Source: Polytrichum commune | Taxonomy: Eukaryota > Streptophyta > Polytrichopsida > Polytrichales > Polytrichaceae | DNA: 64,000 bases | Direction: 5' to 3' | Assembly (NCBI GenBank): GCA_950295325.1 | Contig: OX485806.1 | Span: 6,822,001 to 6,886,000 of the forward strand | Shown: positions 10,646-20,301 of the stretch, piece after piece | How positions within the stretch are numbered: position 1 is the stretch's first letter | Layout of the letters: each line of letters opens with the position of its first letter | Notes under the pieces: model-generated | Told to the model about the DNA's origin: nothing | Seen by the model: the letters and a program-made list of their open reading frames with translations, nothing else | The model's database searches: none | Made by a program: the position numbers and the translations under genes

Positions 10646-12167
10646 ATGCAAATGGTGGCACTCAGTATGTCTCCGAGATTGTGTTGTTTTCTGGTCATTC
10701 TAGCTTTCTGTGAGCTTCTCTGCCTAAGCCAATGCTCCTCCCCTGCATTGCTCACATCGGAAGCTACTTGCAACCACGATAAGAGGTTTAACCCCGTGTA
10801 CAAGAAACTTTACAACACAGACGTCCTCTGGCAAATACCGGAAAATCCAAGAGCAATCCTGTACATTGCCAATGGCCGGACCTCGGACATCTTCAGCTTC
10901 TTCGACAAGTCCCCCGGCTGTGAGGTATGCTATGGACTTCCTGAAGACAGGACCATTGTGCTGGAAGCTTTGGACCGGAAGTACGCAGTGATTGTGGTGA
11001 AGAGTTTGGGAGACGAGTGGGTGTCATGGCCAGTGGAAACCTCGCAAGACAAAATGGTGGTGACGAGTATTGTTACGGAGTGGGTTAAAGAGAATGGTCT
11101 GGGTGATCTTCCCATGGTTGGGTTTGGCTATTCATCCGGTGGAAACTTCACCTCCATGATGTCGCAGTATTTGGGAATGAAGTCCATTGTGAGTTAACTC
11201 TCTCTGAATACCTTCTGAAATTGTGCTGGTCACATCGCATTTGGTTGTTTGATCCTAAAGATGCAGCAATAATCGTCCTCCTTTACAAACTTGCACGATA
11301 ATTGTTGCATGTGATGAATTGAGTATCCGCTCCAAAAATGTTTATGCTGTTAACTATTGCAATTTCACCTGGTTGCAATTCTGGGGAAACCGTAGAGCTC
11401 TGTTTTTGTTATTGCAAACTCAATTTCATTTGATTTAGTGGTTCTCTAGTAGGTTGAATGGCAATATTAAGGGTGTAACAAGAATTTTGCAGAAACTACA
11501 CCCTAGGCATCCTTAGCAATGCCTAATGTAGCGGTGCTACATTCACGAACTCACCTACCCTCGCGAGTTTGCATAGGAGGGAGATTGTTGCTGGATGTGA
11601 TTAATGAAGTCTTCATTCTAAAATGTTTGTGCTATATTCTGTTGCTTGCAGGTGATTTTGGACTCACCGGGAGTATACGAAGTTCTCGAGAAGGCAGATG
11701 AGAATTTCCCTCCAACTCTCTACTTCTATATGCCCAAGGATCCATTCTTCACCTCCCAGATCCTCCGAAACGCAAAGATGATGAAATCTCAAGGAGTGCA
11801 AGTGAGTCTCATCCCCATGTACGAGTTTCCGGTCACTCCGCACTTGTTTGCTTTCCGCAACCCGTGCATCAGCAACCAAACCTCAGAGGGAATCTTCCTC
11901 AGTCTCCTTGCAGCAGGGTTGCTGGATGAGAATCACCTTGTCAAATTTAGTCCTGGGTTATTTGACTACAATCTCTGGCTGAGGGCAATCGATTTACTTG
12001 GCCAATGTCGAGACTTGTGTTTGACAAAGCAGGTTGTGCAGGAGCTCGGTGTTGCATACGCGTTTCATTCGATGAGCAGTTACAAAAACAAGGCCATGTT
12101 TGAATGGTTTGAAGCTTCTCTGCCATTTAATGGACTAGATCTCGCTCCTAAATATTTCTCCAGATAG
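10646..12167 (+). CDS. Secreted alpha/beta-hydrolase, copy A
   Basis: Two exons, 10646-11188 and 11652-12167, joined in phase 0 (ATT-gtgagt ... cttgcag-GTG), giving 352 residues. Residues 1-29 form a signal peptide (hydrophobic RLCCFLVILAFCELLCL). The nucleophile elbow is GYSSGG (161-166, Ser163 by the GxSxG rule). It belongs to a plant alpha/beta-hydrolase family with conserved DKSPGC and GLPEDR blocks; the substrate is unknown. In copy B residues 76-77 are HG, the usual oxyanion-hole motif after the first strand; here they are NG. With 79, 80 and 82 also altered and a second patch of changes near the C terminus, this copy may be catalytically impaired. Its 5' region is split by the PIF insertion 104 bp before the ATG. 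Confidence 0.75.
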
Positions 12168-13262
12168 AGAATAGTGCAGTGGCATTAACCATCAACATGA
12201 AGTGATTTAGTTCTGCAGTTGTTGAGGCATTCGAATTTGGAGGTTGGAACTCCCTATTTGATTTTGCAAAGTAGCCAACAGCAAGCAAGTTTCGTGCATA
12301 CAGCAGCTACCCCACAAGCCTTGAGGAGATTAGTCTTGCTGTTTTTGGAAAACTCCCTGTATATTAGTCAAATGACAACCTGTGCAGGTACAGTAATCTC
12401 CCACTTGCGCAAATTATTTGACAAAAATCAGGGTTCATATTTTATTGTCTCAGCATGTCATGCAGAGTCATTTGCCGCGAATGCATGAATTTTTTACGCT
12501 TCACATTCAATGTTAGTTTGTTGACATTTTGCCGAAATGTCTCAAACGGTTGTCACAGTTCATCATACATTTGTCGAGCTTCCGTTTCAACATTGGAGCA
12601 AAGCAATTGGTTGTCGATGTCAAGGAGCTTCAAAGCCTTTGAAGTCGGTAGCACTTTCAGATTCAAGAACTATCTCGGTAGGTTGGATTTGGTCATTGAT
12701 AGGTGGTATATCTTCTGAGGTTGTTGAAGCTTGTCCATCAACATCAAGCCTCAATGGGAAGGGGATTGAACAAAACCAGTGGTTTCATTAGCATCCTAGC
12801 ATGTATTCTTTAGGGGTAAGCTAGATGGGTATTAAACAATTAGTTTTTCCGACTAGCCCAGTCTGGAACATTGGCGATATGAGTAAAGTACGCACCTACC
12901 AACTAAGTGTGCACCAGCGGCTCCGGTGCAAAGTGCGTACTTAAGGGGGAGATTACTGTAACATAACTACATTTTCTAAACAAACACCACATCCAACTAG
13001 GATAGAATCTCGTCTTACAATCCTCGATTTTCCTCCAGATAGATGGTGCGGTTGCAATATTCAACATTCAAGGAGATCTAGTTCTGCAGGGGTCGAGTCA
13101 TTTGAGGTTGGAAGCTGGAACTCCCTATTTGATTTTGCAAAGTTAGTGACCAGCAAGCAAGTTTGTGCACACAGTAGCTACCCCACAAGTCTTGAGGAGA
13201 TTAATCTTGATGTTTTGTGTGATTCCCTGTATCTTACTCAAATGACAACCTTTGGAGGGTTA
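12150..13262 (+). repeat. Reiterated 3' end of the hydrolase gene, copy A side
   Basis: The last codons and 3' region of the gene (from TTCTCCAGATAG at 12156) are followed about 870 bp later by a second partial copy at 13033-13260. Both contain CCCTATTTGATTTTGCAAAG and the run ending CAAATGACAACCT. No reading frame is preserved. Between them (about 12480-12960) the DNA matches 18500-18990 downstream of copy B. Confidence 0.65.
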
Positions 13263-13764
13263 ATGCAATTACTTTCTTGACAGACAATATCCCTATTCTG
13301 TAAACAGTTAATGTAATGTGCTTGATTCACCATAAATGAGCTGTGTTGTTGTCCCCACGAGATTTGACCATTGAGATGACTCACTAAGACCTGACTTCTA
13401 ACTCTCTTCAAGTGTGAAGAACAGCTCCTAGTGGACAAACAAGAAATAGTCCACTTCAATATCAAACAGCCACCTGCCCCCTCATCCAAAGGTCCCAGTG
13501 CCGTGTCACTGAGGCGCTGTGAATGAGCCTCTTGATTTCGGGAGCATGGTGCATCCGGACCGTTGATCCACCAAGGCCCAACCAAGGGCCTCAATGATCA
13601 TAGGTGGCGGGGGGTGGGGGTGGTGCTTGCCACCAAGGCGGGGTGGGGCCGTGAGCCTCATGTCTTTTTTCGGGGAGGCCGGCTTTAGGGTGGTGTTGGG
13701 CCTAGTGGCTAGGCGGGCTTGGTGGGCTGGGCAACTAGGTAGGCTAGGCCTACTTACTAAATAA

Positions 13765-14108
13765 CTACACTAAATAGGTAGATTAGTGTTAGATGAAGAT
13801 TAGTGTTAGATGCAATAGTTACCTAAAACACGAATTTTCAACTGATATTACAATTAGTGTTTGAATATGGTTTGAACAAATTATACCTTTTACGAGGTTC
13901 TCATATTCTTCTTCCTTCAATTCTTCATTCCAAGATTTACAAAATATCATCTAACACTAAATGCGCTCATGTAAATATTTAAAGTTAGTACTTGGTACAA
14001 ATAGCGTTAGAGTTGACATTTAGTGTTCTAACACTATAGAGACAATTTACATTTAGCGTTTTCGCCGACTATTAGTGTTTCCAACACTAATCTACCTATT
14101 TAGTGTAG
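13765..14108. mobile_element. CACTA-like MITE, diverged subfamily
   Basis: Ends CTACACTAAATAGGTAGATT and the inverse, about 344 bp, with several ATTAGTGTT motifs. It sits at the same junction (CTACTTACTAAATAA / TTGGTTGG) as the MITE at 5692-5985 in copy A of element X, but its interior is different. Confidence 0.55.
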
Positions 14109-14139
14109 TTGGTTGGTTACCCTTACTCTACTTACTACA

Positions 14140-14930
14140 CAGTCCACCCTCTATAAATGTTACACCTATAAGTGTTAACCCTCTCTAAATGTTAACTTTC
14201 TTCTACTCCCCATATATTGCACACTATAAATGTTAATTGTGTTAGCTGTTAACAAAATGGTACTCCCTTCTTTGTAAATTTGACTCTATAAATGTTAACG
14301 AATGAAATACAACCATAATATGGATGATAAAAACTACACATCCAGTTACGCAAACAGTGATGGAAGTTCAAGAATGGAGGCACAAGAGTATGTGCAATAC
14401 AAATTAGACTTTGATTTGAACAATCCATATGAGGTCACCGAAGAGGATGTATGGGATGTTTTAGGCTCTATTGGTAGGATTTCTAATGTCTCAGATGATG
14501 ATTGTGAGGGAGAGAAGTGTGAGGTGGAACCCATTCCATCTTATAGTGACTTGCAATCTAGTTTTGGTACCATTAGAAGGTACATGGAGTCACGTTCATG
14601 TGATGTGTCCAAGTATGTGGGTTTATTGGTGCAGATTGAGAAATATTTGCAAGTTGTGCATGCAGATGAATCTCACCAAAGAACCATTGATTCATACTTC
14701 ACCCGTGATTTGTAAACTTGATATTGAATAAAGTTTTGATTGGGTTTGCAATTTTATGAATGGTATTCTCTCACAAGGACTCTTCACAATTGCTTACATT
14801 TATAAATGTTAAGATTTGTATATTGCTCAAAAAAATAATTTTATAATTTTATAATTGTTAACTGTTAACACCTCTATGAATGTTAACTTTGATCCACTCC
14901 CGAGGGTTAACATTTATAGAGGGTAGACTG
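14140..14930. mobile_element. Pogo/Emigrant-like (Tc1-mariner) element
   Basis: Termini CAGTCCACCCTCTATAAATG and the inverse CAGTCTACCCTCTATAAATG are of the plant pogo (Emigrant/Lemi) type, which begin CAGT and contain CTCTATAAAT. TA flanks the unit (14136-14137, 14931-14932), and the intact target CTTACTAAATAACTA occurs 30 bp further on. Several CTATAAATGTTAA-like motifs lie near both ends, as expected for transposase-binding repeats. Only a fragment of transposase is encoded. Confidence 0.7.
14302..14715 (+). CDS. Pogo-type transposase C-terminal fragment
   Basis: 137 residues from ATG 14302. The first half is acidic (ISNVSDDDCEGE). The last part, GTIRRYMESRSCDVSKY followed by LLVQIEKYL and the terminal RTIDSYFTRDL, resembles the C-terminal tail of pogo/Tigger transposases, which often end in a Q-x-T-I-x-S-F-F motif. 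The DNA-binding and DDE catalytic domains are missing, so it cannot transpose. The intact frame could be chance or a retained regulatory protein. Confidence 0.45.
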   Translation: MKYNHNMDDKNYTSSYANSDGSSRMEAQEYVQYKLDFDLNNPYEVTEEDVWDVLGSIGRISNVSDDDCEGEKCEVEPIPSYSDLQSSFGTIRRYMESRSCDVSKYVGLLVQIEKYLQVVHADESHQRTIDSYFTRDL

Positions 14931-14977
14931 TAAATAACTACTTGGTTGGTTACCCTTACTCTACTTACTAAATAACT

Positions 14978-16060
14978 AGTTGGTTACCCTTACTTGCTAA
15001 GTGGCAAGGGACGGCTTAGGCTGGGTCACTTCTTTTACGTACTCACACATAAATTTACAACTTCAAAGCAATGTGGGCACTTCCAACTTCCCCCAACAAT
15101 GTAAGGTAACCGGGTCTTAAACAGACATTTTCTTTTTTCATCCACTTGTACTAAGATACTAGGATGCCAAACATGCAATCAATGCGAGATGATTAGCACA
15201 TCCAATTTGTGCCCGTGCCCACTTATTAACCATGCTAAATGGAACAAATTTAGGCCCAATTACAATTACCATGGAAGATGATATGACCCAACCTTCTACT
15301 ACAATCGAGATAAGTACGCAAGGTTTACCAAGGCCAAAAAATACAAGGGAAAAACACCAACGACAAAATGTTGCCCAAAAACGAAAGCGCGTACAATTTC
15401 CAAAGGTTTTCAAGCAAAAATGTCGTGTGTGCGGAGACTATAATACCATTTTATCTAGTTATGATTCCACCTCATGTAGGAATTGTGCTTCGCAAGTGAC
15501 TAGAGGCGAGTTAGAATTTGGAACAATTGGCATTGATGGGTCATTGGTTGGAAAGTTGGTGGAGATTTTCAATGGCGAAACAAACAAATGGTATATTGGT
15601 AGGCTATCATGTTACAACCATTGCAAGGAGGGAGACTATCCACAATCATATAGCATAGAATTACAACATAATGGTAATGTCATTAGAGGCATTACATTTC
15701 CAGATGAAAATATTCGATTTGCTTGACAATAGGCATAATACATAGATTATGTAATGTAGGTAACACTAAGTATGATACAATTATTTACAAATGTATATGG
15801 GCCTTTTGTGGTCACTCTTCTTAATTGGACATCTATATTTGAGTGGTATATGTGCAAGTCTTGAAGTTAGGCATGGACACCAATAAGTGTTGAGATATAA
15901 TAAGATTACACTATGTACTTCAAGTATAACATGATTATATTTAAGCCCATTTGGCACAATTGGGAGGGCTTACTTTATTTTATAAAGAGACAAGGAGTTG
16001 CCATTTAGGCCTATTATCACTTTTGTATTTGAAAACTTGAAATGAAAATGCTCACAATGA
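14978..16060 (+). mobile_element. Long-TIR element W, copy B, right arm lost
   Basis: Only the left arm (14978-15221) and the interior up to about 16060 remain; the copy ends in a short duplicated GAAAACTTGAAATGAAA stretch and runs into the arm of element X. Overall it is nearly identical to copy A at 3521-5139 in opposite orientation, so the two are recent relatives. Confidence 0.6.
15232..15726 (+). CDS. Element W protein with zinc-ribbon-like and Tudor-like segments (copy B)
   Basis: 164 residues from ATG, uninterrupted, differing from the copy at 4392-4886 at four positions: TK to IE in TTTKIST, R to Q in ARKRKR, and Y to C in LSYYNH. The last change hits the Tudor-like half at a normally aromatic position. 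All four Cys of the CxxC pairs are kept. The element around it has lost one arm, so the intact frame may only reflect recent age. Confidence 0.6.
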   Translation: MLNGTNLGPITITMEDDMTQPSTTIEISTQGLPRPKNTREKHQRQNVAQKRKRVQFPKVFKQKCRVCGDYNTILSSYDSTSCRNCASQVTRGELEFGTIGIDGSLVGKLVEIFNGETNKWYIGRLSCYNHCKEGDYPQSYSIELQHNGNVIRGITFPDENIRFA

Positions 16061-16169
16061 AAACTTGAAATGAAACTGGGCCTTTCTGGATCAACGGTAC
16101 GGATGCAGCATGCTCGCGAAATCAAGAGGCTCATCATTAACAGCGCCTCAGTGACACGGGCCCACGGGC

Positions 16170-16673
16170 CCCGGTGCCGACGCGATCAAAGCTCAAACTT
16201 CATCCTGCTGCTAACCACACCTAGTTATTAATAGGCAAAGCATCGGTGGTTGCTTCCACACCGCAATGTGCAGTTAGTGAATCCACGCAAACTTAATCCT
16301 CTCTTTAAACCTTTTCAATTATACAGCCCACAACTAGCACATTTGGTTGTTTGTAACTGAGCCGCGATAGCCATCTCCTGTATGAAGTAGCTATTGTCAC
16401 TTTCACATGTGTCCGTGCTGTGGTGATATGCAATTTCTTTTGGCAATACCGTATTGTTCTGTAGACAGCATCTGTGACATTTGCGAGGGATAGGATTTTC
16501 GCATATATAGTCATTGGAATGATAGCTAGTGCAGCTTGCTTTTGCAACTGAGCCTTGGAGCAAACTGCCATAGCCATTGTATCTCGATAAAGTAGCCCAT
16601 TGTCACTTTTACAAGTCTGCAATGTCCATTTCTTGATGAATTTTTAGGTCTGTTGAGCTCCCACAGTTTGGGC
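16170..16673 (+). promoter_or_regulatory. Promoter region of hydrolase copy B
   Basis: A TATA-like box (CATATATAG, 16502-16510) lies 165 bp before the ATG. A 45-bp motif beginning ATAGCCAT and ending TTGTCACTTT occurs twice, at about 16370-16415 and 16570-16615, with small differences. The region lies just downstream of the Mutator-like insertion, so about 500 bp of original upstream DNA remains attached. Confidence 0.5.
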
Positions 16674-18195
16674 ATGCAAATGGTGGCACTCAGTATGTCT
16701 CCGAGATTGTGTTGTTTTCTGGTCATTCTAGCTTTCTGTGAGCTTCTCTGCCTAAGCCAATGCTCCTCCCCTGCATTGCTCACATCGGAAGCTACTTGCA
16801 ACCACGATAAGAGGTTTAACCCCGTGTACAAGAAACTTTACAACACAGACGTCCTCTGGCAAATACCGGAAAATCCAAGAGCAATCCTGTACATTGCCCA
16901 TGGCCGGTTCCTGGACGTCTTCAGCTTCTTCGACAAGTCCCCCGGCTGTGAGGTATGCTATGGACTTCCTGAAGACAGGACCATTGTGCTGGAAGCTTTG
17001 GACCGGAAGTACGCAGTGATTGTGGTGAAGAGTTTGGGAGACGAGTGGGTGTCATGGCCAGTGGAAACCTCGCAAGACAAAATGGTGGTGACGAGTATTG
17101 TTACGGAGTGGGTTAAAGAGAATGGTCTGGGTGATCTTCCCATGGTTGGGTTTGGCTATTCATCCGGTGGAAACTTCACCTCCATGATGTCGCAGTATTT
17201 GGGAATGAAGTCCATTGTGAGTTAACCCTCTCTGAATACCTTCTGAAATTGTGCTGGTCACATCGCATTTGGTTGTTTGCTCTTAAACATGCAGCAATAA
17301 TCGTCCTCCTTTACAAACTTGCACGATAATTGTTGCATGTGATGAATTAAGTCTGCGCTCCAAAAATGTTTATGCTGTTAACTATTGCAATTTCACCTGG
17401 TTGCAATTCTGGGGAAACCCTAAAGCTCTGTTTTTGTTATTGCAAACTCAATTTCATTTGATTTAGTGGTTCTCTAGTAGGTTGAATGGCAATATTAAGG
17501 GTGTAACAAGAATTTTGCAGAAACTACACCCTAGGCATCCTTAGCAATGCCTAATGTAGCGGTGCTACATTCACGAACTCACCTACCCTCGCGAGTTTGC
17601 ATAGGAGGGAGATTGTTGCTGGATGTGATTAATGAAGTCTTCATTCTAAAATGTTTGTGCTATATTCTGTTGCTTGCAGGTGATTTTGGACTCACCGGGA
17701 GTATACGAAGTTCTCGAGAAGGCAGATGAGAATTTCCCTCCAACTCTCTACTTCTATATGCCCAAGGATCCATTCTTCACCTCCCAGATCCTCCGAAACG
17801 CAAAGATGATGAAATCTCAAGGAGTGCAAGTGAGTCTCATCCCCATGTACGAGTTTCCGGTCACCCCGCACTTGTTTGCTTTCCGCAGCCCGTGCATCAG
17901 CAACCAAACCTCAGAGGGAATCTTCCACAAACTCCTTGCAGCCGGGTTGCTGGATGAGAATCAGCTTGTCAAAATTAGTCCCTGGGTTTTCGACTACAAT
18001 TCCTGGGTGGGGGCACAGGATGTGCTTGCCCAGTGTGGAGACTTGTGTTTGACAAAGCAGGTTGTGCAGGAGCTCAATGTTGCATACGCGTTTCATTCGA
18101 TGAGCAGTTACAAAAACAAGGCCATGTTTGAATGGTTTGAAGCTTCTCTGCCATTTAATGGACTAGATCTCGCTCCTAAATATTTCTCCAGATAG
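16674..18195 (+). CDS. Secreted alpha/beta-hydrolase, copy B
   Basis: Two exons, 16674-17216 and 17680-18195, with the same splice sites as copy A and an intron of identical length (463 bp); 352 residues. It has a signal peptide at 1-29, HG at 76-77 (oxyanion hole), GYSSGG at 161-166 with Ser163 as likely nucleophile, Asp in YMPKDP and His in TPHLF as possible remaining triad members. The product should be secreted or enter the endomembrane system and act as an esterase-like hydrolase on an unknown substrate. Unlike copy A it keeps all expected motifs and its promoter is contiguous, so it is the more likely functional member. It lies tail to tail with the lectin receptor kinase. Confidence 0.8.
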
Positions 18196-19715
18196 AGAAT
18201 AGTGCAGTGGCATTAACCATCAACATGAAGTGATTTAGTTCTGCAGTTGTTGAGGCATTCGAAGTTGGAGGTTGGAACTCCCTATTTGATTTTGCAAAGT
18301 AGCCAACAGCAAGCAAGTTTCGTGCATACAGCAGCTACCCCACAAGCCTTGAGGAGATTAGTCTTGCTGTTTTTGGAAAACTCCCTGTATATTAGTCAAA
18401 TGACAACCTGTGCAGGTACAGTAATCTCCCACTTGCGCAAATTATTTGACAAAAATCAGGGTTCATCTTTTATTGTTTGAGCATGTCATGCAAAGTCATT
18501 TGCTGCAAATGCATGAATTTTTTACGCTTCACATTCAATGTTAGTTTGTTGATGTTTCGCCGAAATGTCTCAAATGGTTGTCATAGTTCATCATACATTT
18601 GTCCAGCTTCCGTTTGAACATCGGAGCAAAGCAATTGGTCATCGATGTCAAGGAGCTTCAAAGCCTTTGGAGTCCGTAGCACTTTCAGATTCTAGAATTG
18701 TCTCGATAGGTTGGATGTGGTCATTGATAGGTGGTTTATCTTCTGAGGTTGTAGAAACTTGTCCATCAACATCAAGCCTCAATGGGAAGGGGATTGAACA
18801 AAACCAGCGGCTTCGTTAGCACCCTAGCATGTATTATTTAGGGGTAAGCTAGGTGGGTATTAAACAATTACTTTTTCCGACTAGCCCAATTTGAAACACT
18901 GGCGATATGAGTAAAGTACGCACCTACCAACCAAGTGCCCACCAGTGGCTCCGGTGCAAAGTGTGTACTTAAAGGGGAGATTACTGTAATATAACCACAT
19001 TCTCTAAACACACCACATCGAAGTAGGACAAAATCTCATCTTACTATTGTGTTCAAAAACATGTATGATTTTGTCCTCACCAGCAGACCACTTCCACCTA
19101 ATGGAATTAGAGCTCAATCCTCGATTTTTCTCCAGATAGATGGTGCGGTTGCAATACTCAACATTCAAGGAGATCTAGTTCTGCAGGGGTCGAGTCATTT
19201 GAGGTTGGAGGCTGGAACTCCCTATTTGATTTTGCAAAGTTAGTGACCAGCAAGCAAGTCTGTGCACACAGTAGCTACCCCACAAGTCTTGAGATTATTC
19301 TTGATGTTTTGTGTAATTGCTTGTATCTTACTCAAATGACAACCTTTGTAGGGTTAATGCAATTACTTTCTCTAAACACATATCCAATTAGTACTAGACA
19401 TCTTTGTTCTACTACTGTGTTAAAAAACATGTATGATACTGTCTTCACCACCAGCTCTAATGGATAAGATCTCACTCAAGTTTTCTCCACATAGATGGTG
19501 CAGTGGCATTATTCAACATTGAAGAGATTTAGTTCTGCAATGGTTGAGGCGTTTGAGGTTGGAGCTTGAATCTCCCTAATTGATTTTGCAAAGTTAGTCG
19601 AGAGCAAACAAGTTTGTACATACAGTAGGTACCCACAAGCCTTGATGGGATTATTCTCACTGTTATTTTGTAATTCCCTGTATGTTACTCAAATGACAAC
19701 CTTCGCAGGCTAATT
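18178..19715 (+). repeat. Reiterated 3' end of the hydrolase gene, copy B side
   Basis: Three copies of the gene-tail unit start at about 18184 (the true gene end), 19127 and 19484. Each begins CTCCA(G/C)ATAGA, contains GATTTTGCAAAG and ends near CAAATGACAACCT. The copies lack coding capacity. 19720-20300 holds nothing else recognisable. Confidence 0.65.
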
Positions 19716-20301
19716 CAACCACATTCTCTAACTACTTGTTACCCCACATCCAAGCAGGAATAGTTTTTTTGTGTTTTAAAACTTGAATGATTGTCTGCAG
19801 TCACCAGGACCACCAGATCTAACTTAGTAAGAGGACAAAGTTCTCTAATATGCAAGAAATGTGCCATTCATTTTTCTCAAGATTACGTTTGCAAGGAGAA
19901 GTGTCTCACTCACTATGGTAATTGGGGTTTGTTAACACAGGTTCTCGTCCACTATACAGGTTTGAATCTTCTGACTATAGATTAAAAATCTACTATAGCA
20001 GTTGATCATAACACCATCCAGTGGAAGAGAACGAGTGGTTAGGAACAGCGATTCTTGTAACGACTACTGGATATTCATGCAGATAGAGATGTAGCACTAT
20101 TTTTTCTTTTGCAATGGTTGCGACTACCTGCAATCGAAACGCAAAAACACATGTCATGCATGGGCAACAATGCAAGTAAGCATAGCCATTTGTTCACCTT
20201 TCACATGAGATGAATCATGCTTACCACACCAACAGAATTTGTACAAACTGTATACAATCTCAATTGTGCTCTTCATTACCTTTACTTCACATGCTCGATG
20301 C

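Larger units (their letters stand above)
13503..16169. mobile_element. Mutator-like element X, copy B, with nested insertions
   Basis: The left arm 13503-13764 is inverted relative to the right arm of copy A (5980-6206). The right arm remnant is 16078-16157, ending CTCAGTGACAC. A 9-bp duplication, CCCAGTGCC (13494-13502) and CCCGGTGCC (16170-16178), flanks it with one mismatch, and the empty site is seen in copy A at about 6559. Nine-bp duplications are characteristic of Mutator elements. A dozen extra bases lie between the right terminus and its duplication. Nested inside are a CACTA-like MITE, a pogo-like element and a truncated W. No Mutator transposase is present. Confidence 0.65.
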
